The notes under the pieces are model-generated. The model made no database searches and was not told where the DNA came from. It worked only from the letters and a program-made list of their open reading frames with translations. From assembly GCA_900547315.1 (NCBI GenBank), contig URGI01000093.1, positions 1 through 6,136 of the forward strand: a stretch of DNA of 6,136 nucleotides, in the 5' to 3' direction. Positions within the stretch are counted from its first letter, which is position 1, and every line of letters begins with the position of its first letter. Positions 1 to 5,198 of the stretch are shown here, in pieces. The translations under genes were made by a program, and so were the position numbers. Origin of the DNA: an uncultured Eubacteriales bacterium (GTDB lineage Bacteria; Bacillota; Clostridia; Oscillospirales; Oscillospiraceae).

Positions 1-107
1 TTGTCCTGCGCCTGCTGCCGTTTCCGATCCTGCTCAAGGAAGTCCGCGACCTCCTTTGGCACCGATACTTGCTCACCATTGTAGACGATAACGACAGAGT
101 TGTTCAT
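1..107 (-). CDS. Partial small regulator-like protein (N-terminus only)
   Basis: The first 35 codons and two bases of a gene that continues past the left edge. It starts at the ATG at 107, with an AAGGA Shine-Dalgarno six bases upstream. The protein begins MNNSVVIVYNGEQVSVPKEV and continues into a charged, Gln/Arg-rich stretch (residues about 24-35) that should be helical. This 'short beta hairpin (xVxYNGExVxVP), then EVADFLEQDRKR helix' pattern resembles, from memory, the N-termini of small sigma-70-like or helix-turn-helix regulators in clostridial integrative and conjugative elements. The DNA-binding part would lie outside the window, so the function is not established. The gene has its own promoter near 302-331 and a long structured leader, which suggests post-transcriptional control. 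That a coding gene starts here is fairly sure; its identity is weak. Confidence 0.6.
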   Translation of the reverse strand, partial: MNNSVVIVYNGEQVSVPKEVADFLEQDRKRQQAQD

Positions 108-295
108 TTTGTGTCCTTTCCGCTTTCAACGGAAGGGTACACACCCGCGCTGCCGGTACAGCGCCAAAAACTGTCGACCTTCATGGAACTTCCTGCGTAC
201 AGGGTGGTCATAATGCCCTACGGGGTCCATGAATGCCTGAGGCCACACTTACGGTGTGGACCTCACCGGAAAGCTGCGAGATTCGGCTTTCGCCT
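108..295 (-). promoter_or_regulatory. Highly structured 5' leader, attenuator-like
   Basis: The untranslated leader between the promoter at 302-331 and the start codon at 107 is unusually rich in inverted repeats. Read on the minus strand they are: GAAAGC/GCTTTC at 269-291, with an inner CGA/TCG; an 11-bp stem with one bulged A at 238-265 (CCACAC/GTGTGG core); an 8-bp pairing TTCATGGA/TCCATGAA (226-233 with 180-187) enclosing two small hairpins, one of them CCTG/CAGG at 192-203; GCGCTG/CAGCGC at 147-164; GGGT/ACCC at 135-146; and TTCCG/CGGAA (130-134 with 118-122). The last stem can extend through CC/GG so that it covers the AAAGGA Shine-Dalgarno at 114-119. The 8-bp stem also buries the start codon of the possible leader peptide. 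These pairings are seen in the sequence; regulation of translation is inferred. It matches no riboswitch class that I recognise. Confidence 0.5.
126..230 (-). CDS. Possible 34-aa leader peptide upstream of the left-edge gene
   Basis: An ATG-started ORF of 34 codons lies inside the leader of the left-edge gene and ends with TGA 18 nt before that gene's start codon. The peptide begins MDPVGHYDHP and ends RGCVPFR, and is basic and aromatic. Its Shine-Dalgarno is poor (AGG about six bases before the ATG, at the base of a hairpin). Its stop codon falls in the loop of a hairpin that pairs with the next gene's Shine-Dalgarno, an arrangement expected of a translated leader peptide that controls downstream initiation. 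It is too short to exclude chance, and I do not recognise the peptide. Confidence 0.35.
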   Translation of the reverse strand: MDPVGHYDHPVRRKFHEGRQFLALYRQRGCVPFR

Positions 296-301
296 GTTAC
301 C

Positions 302-331
302 AATATAATAGAAAGTTTGAAGAGTTGTCAA
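302..331 (-). promoter_or_regulatory. Sigma-A-type promoter for the left-edge gene
   Basis: A perfect -35 TTGACA at 331-326 is followed after 18 bases by the -10 hexamer TATATT at 307-302. An alternative -10, TATTAT at 310-305, lies at 15-base spacing. The surrounding DNA is AT-rich compared with its neighbours. Transcription should begin near 295, giving a leader of about 190 nt before the start codon at 107. It lies 60 bp downstream of the phosphoribosyltransferase-like gene, so the two genes are probably separate transcription units. Confidence 0.65.
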
Positions 332-353
332 GAAGAAGGATACTGATGATTAT

Positions 354-385
354 GATTCTTGCGGCAGGAAGAATCAGGCTGCCGC
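354..385. repeat. Two overlapping, mutually exclusive inverted repeats
   Basis: GCGGCAG (361-367) pairs with CTGCCGC (379-385). Independently, GATTCTT (354-360) pairs with AAGAATC (369-375), and this second 3' arm lies in the loop of the first hairpin. Both stems are perfect 7-mers, and only one can form at a time because no linker is left for a pseudoknot. The element starts 6 bp after the stop codon of the phosphoribosyltransferase-like gene. It could act as its 3'-end signal or a weak terminator, but there is no T-run on either side. It could also act before the divergently read sequence. Function unknown. Confidence 0.4.
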
Positions 386-390
386 AGGCA

Positions 391-1029
391 TCAGGTCAGG
401 GGAGAGAAACCGTAGCTATTGGACAGCGCGTCAATTTTCTGCCCTGCCTTGCACATGGGACAATCCTTGACAAGACTGGTCACATATCCGGGGATATCCT
501 CCGGGGAAAACAGGCTGATCACGGGGATGTCGCCCACCTGCTTCAAGGCGCTGAAGACAGCTGCGACCCCCTGCGTGGTGCCTCCGTAATACTCGATGCA
601 CTCGAGTGCGCGAGCCGCGGTCTTTCCCGAATTCACCGTGGAGATCAGCAGCAGGACATTCTTTTCAGACACCATGGGGCGAAGATTATCCCGGAAGATC
701 AGAAGTCCGTTGGAATCGTGCTCCGGTGCGACGACGCAGATATTTTTTTCGCTGCTCAGGGAAAAGAGATTCTTCTGAGAGAGCTGGCGGGCAAGAAACG
801 TACCGATGACCTCGCTGCCGTCCAGGCAGACGACCGTATCGATCTCCTTTTCATAGACATAGTGATTGGCAAGAGAGGCGGCAGCGATATTGGCCATTGC
901 ACATTCATGCTTCATGCGGGTGATGTCGAGATAATGGCTGTTGTGAGAGTGGCGGGTCGCAAAATGCCCGTGGTATGCGGTCAGCTTCAAATCGTTTGCT
1001 TCTCTGGATTTGATGATCATTGCGCTCAT
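391..1029 (-). CDS. Phosphoribosyltransferase-like protein (type I PRTase fold)
   Basis: A 212-aa protein, probably cytoplasmic. Its central part looks like a type I phosphoribosyltransferase: a strand-helix unit around residues 64-84 (TVVCLDGSEVIGTFLA), then NVLLLISTVNSGKTAARAL at 124-142 in the place of the PRPP-binding loop, followed by ECIEYYGG. In typical members this loop has two acidic residues (DDxxxTGGT); here they are Ser130-Thr131, so catalysis is in doubt. The C-terminus carries a CPMC pair (Cys190, Cys193) followed by KAGQKIDALSNSYG, a possible metal or redox site recalled from orotate PRTase-like proteins of Firmicutes. The start was set at 1029 because AGGAGG lies eight bases upstream. 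The 15-codon extension to a TTG at 1074 would run through that Shine-Dalgarno. The gene sits 226 nt after the YcsI-like gene behind a structured leader, so membership in the oxoproline operon is unclear. Its substrate cannot be named. Confidence 0.75.
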   Translation of the reverse strand: MSAMIIKSREANDLKLTAYHGHFATRHSHNSHYLDITRMKHECAMANIAAASLANHYVYEKEIDTVVCLDGSEVIGTFLARQLSQKNLFSLSSEKNICVVAPEHDSNGLLIFRDNLRPMVSEKNVLLLISTVNSGKTAARALECIEYYGGTTQGVAAVFSALKQVGDIPVISLFSPEDIPGYVTSLVKDCPMCKAGQKIDALSNSYGFSPLT

Positions 1030-1255
1030 AGCTCCATCCTCCTTTTTGTCTGCCAAAGTCCTGAATACAGGCAATGTTTTCCCTTACATTGTGTAGACCG
1101 CAGCGGCGCGGAAGCCGTCCGGCAGCGCAAAGAGAACCTCGGGAGAGAGCTTCCGGGTCACTCTCCCGACCCGCTGCGCGGCAACGACAACGGCCGAAAA
1201 AGTGAAGCGGTACGATGTCAAGATCCGGCGCCGCGTTGATCGGAAAAGAGAGAAT
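1030..1255 (-). promoter_or_regulatory. 226-nt gene-free, GC-rich structured leader or spacer
   Basis: No convincing gene lies here. The middle can fold into a branched structure: an outer 8-bp stem (1099-1106 with 1171-1178, CCGCAGCGG/CCGCTGCG type) encloses a perfect 9-bp hairpin, TCGGGAGAG/CTCTCCCGA (1139-1147 with 1161-1169), and a small arm at 1107-1127. Nearer the phosphoribosyltransferase gene are CAATGT/ACATTG (1072-1077 with 1086-1091) and CCTG/CAGG (1060-1071), then the AGGAGG Shine-Dalgarno. The 9-bp hairpin could end transcription of the oxoproline operon, but its downstream side (GGTTCTCTTTG) is not a real T-run. A perfect TTGACA occurs at 1221-1216 without a matching -10. Either a structured leader or a degraded spacer would fit. 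Confidence 0.4.
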
Positions 1256-2080
1256 TCAGCGATTCTTTTTAGCTTCCAGAAAGTCGTTCAGTTCGGAATT
1301 GATGATATCCGTGATGAACATGTGGCCCGGCGCATGGGTGATAGCAATGGGCGGCTTCGCATTTTCGACCGCCGCCTGAGGCGTTACGCCGCAGGGCCAG
1401 AACACGGGAATCTCGCCCTCATAGAAATCGACCGCTTCGCCGTAGTCGGGCTTCATCACGTCGGCAACGCCGACCTCCGCTGCGTCGCCCATGTGGACGG
1501 GCGCGCCGTGAACGTTCGGCATTTTCATGGTGATGTCATACGCCTTTTTGGCGTTTTCCGGCGTCATGGGGCGCATGGAGCAGACCATAGGACCGCAGAA
1601 CGGGCCGGCCGGCTCGGTCATGATATTGGTCTTGAACATCGGCACATTGCGTCCCTGCGCGATGTGCCTGACCTCGATGCCCTCGCGCATGAGCGCTTCC
1701 TCAAACGAGAACGAGCAGCCGATCAGGAAGCCGACATAGCCCTCCTTCCAGTAGCCGCTTACGTCGGTCAGCTCCTTGCCGTCCCACTTACCGTCGCGGT
1801 AGATGCGGTATTTGGGAATGTCGGTGCAGATGTTGCCGCCCTCGCCCATGTCGTGGGTTTCGGGCGTACCACGGACGATCTCGAGAATGGGGCAGGGGAA
1901 GGGGTTGCGCCGGGCAAATTCCTCAAAATCTCCCGCATATTCCGGCGGCAGGATGATGAGGTTGGCCTGCGCGTAGCCGCGGCACATACCGGCGGTGGGG
2001 AAGTCGATGACGCCCTCGCGGATGAGCTTGCGCACCTCGCTCGGCTTCATATCGATATAAGGTGTAATATCAAAGGCCAT
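1256..2080 (-). CDS. ycsI: YcsI-like putative hydro-lyase, D-glutamate cyclase family (DUF1445)
   Basis: A 274-aa soluble protein of the DUF1445/UPF0317 family, full length for the group. Signature blocks are TAGMCRGYAQANLIILP (29-45), GCSFSFEEAL (121-130), SMRP (168-171), HGAPVHMGD (191-199), PVFWPCGVTPQ (225-235) and ITHAPGHMFITD (247-258). The conserved His and Cys residues probably line the active site. B. subtilis YcsI, in the kip/ycs cluster, and the N-terminal half of mammalian D-glutamate cyclase belong to this family. The bacterial reaction is not firmly known. Its place behind pxpC suggests that it processes D-glutamate, D-5-oxoproline or a related cyclic compound. The start at 2080 has AGGAGG eight bases upstream. 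It follows pxpC after 46 nt, so it is probably the last gene of the operon. Confidence 0.9.
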   Translation of the reverse strand: MAFDITPYIDMKPSEVRKLIREGVIDFPTAGMCRGYAQANLIILPPEYAGDFEEFARRNPFPCPILEIVRGTPETHDMGEGGNICTDIPKYRIYRDGKWDGKELTDVSGYWKEGYVGFLIGCSFSFEEALMREGIEVRHIAQGRNVPMFKTNIMTEPAGPFCGPMVCSMRPMTPENAKKAYDITMKMPNVHGAPVHMGDAAEVGVADVMKPDYGEAVDFYEGEIPVFWPCGVTPQAAVENAKPPIAITHAPGHMFITDIINSELNDFLEAKKNR

Positions 2081-2126
2081 GTGTCGTTCCTCCTATTACT
2101 ATTATTTTTTGCGTTTTAGGGCTGCG

Positions 2127-3071
2127 TCAACGATTCATGGCGCTGCGCAGGCAGTTCAGCGTAGCGCGCTGCGCAAGCAGAGCCTCCTGTGCAGCGGCGA
2201 TGGAGACCTTTTCGAAGCGCACTTTGTCGCCTGCCTTGAGCTGGGCGAGAATGCGAAAGTCTGCGGAGATGACGTTGGCGATTTTTGCATATCCGCCGGT
2301 GGTCTGGCGGTCGGCCAGCATGATGATCGGCTTACCCGCCGATGGCACCTGGACGGCGCCAAAGGCGATGCCGTCGGAGATGATGTCGCCGCTTTTAACG
2401 TGTTCGATCAGCTCGCCATCAAGACGGCAGCCCATGCGGTCAAACTCCGGCGTGAGAGTGTAAACGCTGCTGAGAAAGGTCGTGATGCCACGCTCGGTGA
2501 ACGCATCGTCCTGCGGGCCGAGTACGATGCGCAGCTTATATTCTGCGCGCGGCATGAACTCGGGCGAGGTGTGGCGCAAGCCGAGGTTCTTGAGGTCGGT
2601 CTTGGGCGCGCGGAAGCCGATGACGTCATCCTTTTGCAGCTTGCGGCCCTGATAGCCGCCGATCTTTGCTTTCATATTCGTTGAGCGGCTGCCCATAACT
2701 ACGGGAATATCGAGTCCGCCCGCAAAGGCTACAAACGCGCGGCAGCCGGTGCGCAGCATGGTGAAGCGCAGCGTCTGGCCCGCATTGACGGGAATGGCGC
2801 GGTAGGTATCGATACGCTGACCGTCAAGCGTCGCGCCAAGGTCGCCGCCGGTGATTGCGATGATGTTGGGCGCATCAAAGCGGATATGGGGACCCATCAT
2901 GGTACATTCGAGTACGGCCTCGCCCTCGTCGTTGCCGACGAGAATGTTGGCGATGGACGCGCTGCGCGGATCCATCACGCCGGAGACGGACACGCCGAAC
3001 TGCTGGTAGCCGATGCGGCCGAGATCCTGCACGCTGGTGAGCATGCCAGGGTTGAGAATGGTGATGCTCAT
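2127..3071 (-). CDS. pxpC: 5-oxoprolinase subunit PxpC (KipA / allophanate hydrolase subunit 2 family)
   Basis: A 314-aa cytoplasmic subunit of the bacterial 5-oxoprolinase PxpABC, which opens 5-oxo-L-proline to L-glutamate with ATP hydrolysis. Family hallmarks run the whole length: LTSVQDLGRIGYQQFGVSVS (11-30), then GVMD; GGDLGA (75-80); RAFVAFAGGLDIPVVMGSRS (111-130); DRMGCRLDG (211-219); and DRQTTGGYAKIANVI (254-268). Its length is normal for the family, and it resembles the cyclophilin-like half of allophanate hydrolase and urea carboxylase. Its ATG overlaps the pxpB stop codon in an ATGA (3068-3071), with AGGAGG ten bases upstream inside pxpB, so translation is probably coupled and subunit amounts are matched. 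In B. subtilis the orthologue KipA antagonises the KinA inhibitor KipI; a metabolic role is the better reading here. Confidence 0.95.
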   Translation of the reverse strand: MSITILNPGMLTSVQDLGRIGYQQFGVSVSGVMDPRSASIANILVGNDEGEAVLECTMMGPHIRFDAPNIIAITGGDLGATLDGQRIDTYRAIPVNAGQTLRFTMLRTGCRAFVAFAGGLDIPVVMGSRSTNMKAKIGGYQGRKLQKDDVIGFRAPKTDLKNLGLRHTSPEFMPRAEYKLRIVLGPQDDAFTERGITTFLSSVYTLTPEFDRMGCRLDGELIEHVKSGDIISDGIAFGAVQVPSAGKPIIMLADRQTTGGYAKIANVISADFRILAQLKAGDKVRFEKVSIAAAQEALLAQRATLNCLRSAMNR

Positions 3072-3811
3072 GCCTGCTCCGCCTCCTTTCTCGGGTAGGT
3101 GTGAACCGTATAGCCGCTGGAGGCCTCCAGCGCGGCGATACGGTCAAATTCCGCCTGATCGATGGCGTAGAACTTGATGTACTGGCCTGCCTTGGGCAGG
3201 ATGGGAACGGCGCGGTCAGGGTCGTACATGCGCACGGGCGTGCGGCCGATAAGCTGCCAGCCGCCCGGGGAGTCGATGGGATATACGCCCGTCTGGCTGC
3301 CGGCGATGCCGACGCTGCCGGCGGGAATCCTGACACGAGGTTGGGCAAGGCGCGGCGCGGCAATTTCCTCGCTCATACCGCCAAGATAGGTGAAACCGGG
3401 GGTAAAGCCCAGCATATAGATGAGATATTCCGTGGAGGTGTGAATCCGGATGACCTCGTCAGGCGTTTTGTGATTGTGCTCGGCGACAAAGCCAAGGTCG
3501 GGGCCCATTTCCTCCCCGCCGTAGAGCACGGGGATTTCCAACACATCGCTTGGCGGAATCCGGATGTGGTCAAGCTGATTGAGCAGGCCCTTGAGTTTTT
3601 TGACAAGCACACCGTAGGGGATGACCTCAGGGTCGTAGTGAACCATCAGCGAGCGGTAGGTCGGCACGAGCTCCACGATCCCGGGGAGTTTGCTCTCGGT
3701 GAGCGCGATGCTAAACGCACGAATCTGCGCGTTGATGTGCTCACTGATCTCGTTGCCGAATTCCACGGTTACGGCTGAGTCACCGCTGAGCAGGAATCTG
3801 ATGTCGGACAT
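3068..3811 (-). CDS. pxpB: 5-oxoprolinase subunit PxpB (KipI / allophanate hydrolase subunit 1 family)
   Basis: A 247-aa cytoplasmic partner of PxpC. An N-terminal alpha/beta domain contains GDSAVTVEFG (10-19) and PTYRSLMVHYD (50-60). The C-terminal cyclophilin-like domain shows IPVLYGGEEMGPDL (93-106), MLGFTPGFTYLGG (133-145) and a long conserved block from PRLAQPRVRIPAGSVG (153-168) through SPGGWQLIGRTP (181-192). Nothing appears truncated or mutated in these blocks. The start at 3811 has AAGGAG about six bases upstream. It follows the transporter gene after 65 nt that hold a strong hairpin, and overlaps pxpC by 4 nt. KipI of B. subtilis inhibits the sporulation kinase KinA; whether this homologue has any signalling role cannot be seen. 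Confidence 0.95.
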   Translation of the reverse strand: MSDIRFLLSGDSAVTVEFGNEISEHINAQIRAFSIALTESKLPGIVELVPTYRSLMVHYDPEVIPYGVLVKKLKGLLNQLDHIRIPPSDVLEIPVLYGGEEMGPDLGFVAEHNHKTPDEVIRIHTSTEYLIYMLGFTPGFTYLGGMSEEIAAPRLAQPRVRIPAGSVGIAGSQTGVYPIDSPGGWQLIGRTPVRMYDPDRAVPILPKAGQYIKFYAIDQAEFDRIAALEASSGYTVHTYPRKEAEQA

Positions 3812-3830
3812 ATCGTTCTCCTTTCAGGCG

Positions 3831-3857
3831 GAGCCGGCCTGTGGGACAGACCGGCTC
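3831..3857 (-). other. Strong intercistronic hairpin between transporter gene and pxpB
   Basis: Positions 3831-3842 pair with 3846-3857 in a 12-bp stem (GAGCCGG/CCGGCTC core plus CTGT/ACAG, one G-T pair) with a 3-nt loop. On the minus strand it is followed by CGCCTGAAAGGAG, the pxpB Shine-Dalgarno, and not by a T-run, so an ordinary terminator is unlikely. It begins 19 bp after the transporter stop codon. It probably protects the upstream mRNA from 3' decay or sets different levels of transporter and enzyme, which is inferred. Confidence 0.6.
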
Positions 3858-3876
3858 GCGGAATGGTGCAGGTTCG

Positions 3877-5112
3877 TTACGCGAAGAGCTTGGCAAGGTT
3901 GGGCAGCGCCGTGACGGCAAGGTAGCCTGCGACACCGACCACGCACCAGCCAAGGATCTGCAGCCACACGGGGTGCTTGTACTCGCCGACAATGGACTTC
4001 TTGTGGCAGCCGAGCAGCATACAGCACAGGGAGATCGGCAGGATCAGACCGTTGAGAGCACCGGCCAGGATGACCATGCGCTTCGCGCCGCCGAGGATCG
4101 CCATAACAAGCGTGGAGAAAGCGATGAAACCGACGATGAACCACTTGTCGTTCTTGGCGATGAAGGGGTGAACGGTCTTGAGGAAGGAGACGGAGGTGTA
4201 GGCCGCGCCGATGACGGAGGTGATACCGGCGGAGAACAGCGCGAGACCGAAGAGACGGTAGCCGATGTCGCCGGCAGCAAGGCGGAAAGCCTCGGCTGCG
4301 GGGTTGGCAGCGCCAGTGACAGCCGCGACATTTTCAGCCACAACGACCGTACCGGCCGTGCAGACACCGAGCACGCACAGGAACAGCAGGATACGAACGC
4401 TGCTCGAGACACAGATGCCGGTCAGGACGGACTTGCGGAAGTGCTTGACTTCTTCCGGCTTGCCGCCCCAACCCGCGTCAAGCAGCTTGTGTGCGCCCGA
4501 AAAGGTAATGTACCCGCCGCAGGAGCCGCCGAGCAGCGTGACCATGACGGGAATGAGTTCCTTGGGATTCTCAGGGGTAAAGATATGGACGACCGCATCG
4601 CCGACGGGGGGCTTGGCCATAAAAGCCACGACCAGCATGACGACGATAATAATGCCGCCGAGGATCTGGGCGACCTTGCCAACGATGTCGTTTGCCTTCT
4701 TGGAAAGGAAAATGCAAATGGCAAGCACGCCGCCGATGATGACGCCGGCCTTTTCGGGAATGCCGATCATGGCATTGAAGCCGAGTGACACGCCGCCGAC
4801 ATTGCCGATATTGAACGCAAGACCGCCAAGCACAACAAGCACGACAAGAAGATACCCGAGACCGGGAAGGACCTTATTGGCAATCTCCTGACCGCGCAGG
4901 CCGGAAACGCCGACGATAGACCATACATTGGTCTGCGCAATCATATCCATGATGATGACGCAGACGATAACGAAAGCGAAAGAAGAGAGATACTTTGCGG
5001 TAAATTGCGAGGTCTGGGTCAGAAAGCCGGGGCCGATGGCGGATGTCGCCATCAGAAAGGCCGCGCCAAGGCTGACGGACAGTGAGCGCTTCTGGGTGGT
5101 TTCGTTACTCAT
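3877..5112 (-). CDS. NRAMP-family (YcsG-like) membrane transporter, probably for 5-oxoproline
   Basis: A 411-aa integral membrane protein with about eleven hydrophobic segments (near 12-29, 43-60, 84-102, 122-136, 147-166, 186-206, 229-253, 284-310, 324-340, 345-368, 382-401), the NRAMP/LeuT-like layout. In metal-transporting NRAMPs helix 1 carries DPGN and helix 6 a Met-Pro-His site. Here helix 1 reads IGPGFLTQTSQF (26-37), with Gly and Phe replacing the metal-binding Asp and Asn, and helix 6 reads LLGGSCGGYITFSGAHK (193-209) without MPH. Manganese or iron transport is therefore unlikely. B. subtilis ycsG occupies the same kind of cluster, so uptake of 5-oxoproline or a related small molecule is the best inference. 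The start is the ATG at 5112, six bases after AGGAGG; the ATG at 5118 abuts that site with no space. It lies 86 nt after pxpA and 65 nt before pxpB. Confidence 0.88.
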   Translation of the reverse strand: MSNETTQKRSLSVSLGAAFLMATSAIGPGFLTQTSQFTAKYLSSFAFVIVCVIIMDMIAQTNVWSIVGVSGLRGQEIANKVLPGLGYLLVVLVVLGGLAFNIGNVGGVSLGFNAMIGIPEKAGVIIGGVLAICIFLSKKANDIVGKVAQILGGIIIVVMLVVAFMAKPPVGDAVVHIFTPENPKELIPVMVTLLGGSCGGYITFSGAHKLLDAGWGGKPEEVKHFRKSVLTGICVSSSVRILLFLCVLGVCTAGTVVVAENVAAVTGAANPAAEAFRLAAGDIGYRLFGLALFSAGITSVIGAAYTSVSFLKTVHPFIAKNDKWFIVGFIAFSTLVMAILGGAKRMVILAGALNGLILPISLCCMLLGCHKKSIVGEYKHPVWLQILGWCVVGVAGYLAVTALPNLAKLFA

Positions 5113-5131
5113 GATCATCCTCCTGAAATAT

Positions 5132-5146
5132 TGCCGCAGTGCGGCA
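5132..5146 (-). other. Short intercistronic hairpin before the transporter Shine-Dalgarno
   Basis: A perfect 6-bp stem, TGCCGC/GCGGCA with a 3-nt loop, lies in the 86-nt gap between pxpA and the transporter gene. It is eight bases from the AGGAGG at 5119-5124. On the minus strand it is followed by ATATTTC, too short to be a convincing terminator. It may tune transporter translation or mRNA stability. The rest of this gap shows nothing that I recognise. Confidence 0.4.
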
Positions 5147-5198
5147 GATTTGGGGCGTTGGTCTTTGCGGAACGGAACAGCTGGAAACGAGGCTCTTT

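Noticed and set aside
69..308. Plus-strand ORF of 79 codons at the left edge
   Set aside because: It runs through the structured minus-strand leader and opposite the partial gene, with no Shine-Dalgarno or domain.
391..1074. Longer phosphoribosyltransferase-like protein starting at a TTG at 1074
   Set aside because: The AGGAGG eight bases before the ATG at 1029 would lie inside the extension, and the extra 15 residues look non-conserved.
1084..1221. Minus-strand ORF of 45 codons from a TTG, ending in TAA, in the gap before the phosphoribosyltransferase-like gene
   Set aside because: It has no Shine-Dalgarno or recognisable similarity, and it overlaps the strongly base-paired segment, which explains its composition.
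1216..1221. Perfect TTGACA upstream of the phosphoribosyltransferase-like gene
   Set aside because: At 16-18 bases downstream only TTTCGG, TTCGGC or TCGGCC occur, with no acceptable -10.
1202..2119. Long plus-strand ORF (305 codons) opposite the YcsI-like gene
   Set aside because: It is antisense to a gene with clear family motifs, has Arg/His/Asp-rich low-quality translation, no Shine-Dalgarno and no recognisable domain. It arises from GC-rich codon use.
2101..2130. Possible internal promoter for the YcsI-like gene (TTGACG, 18 bases, AATAAT)
   Set aside because: Transcription would start at the Shine-Dalgarno itself, leaving almost no leader; the AT-rich stretch is more simply a ribosome-loading region.
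3841..4788. Long plus-strand ORF (315 codons) opposite the transporter gene
   Set aside because: It is a very Asp/Gly/Glu-rich translation, the reverse image of hydrophobic codons, with no domain. The same applies to the plus-strand ORFs at 5139-5990, 3101-3778 and 2079-2684.
5113..5118. Upstream ATG of the transporter gene at 5118
   Set aside because: It directly abuts AGGAGG with no spacer; the ATG at 5112 has a proper six-base spacing.
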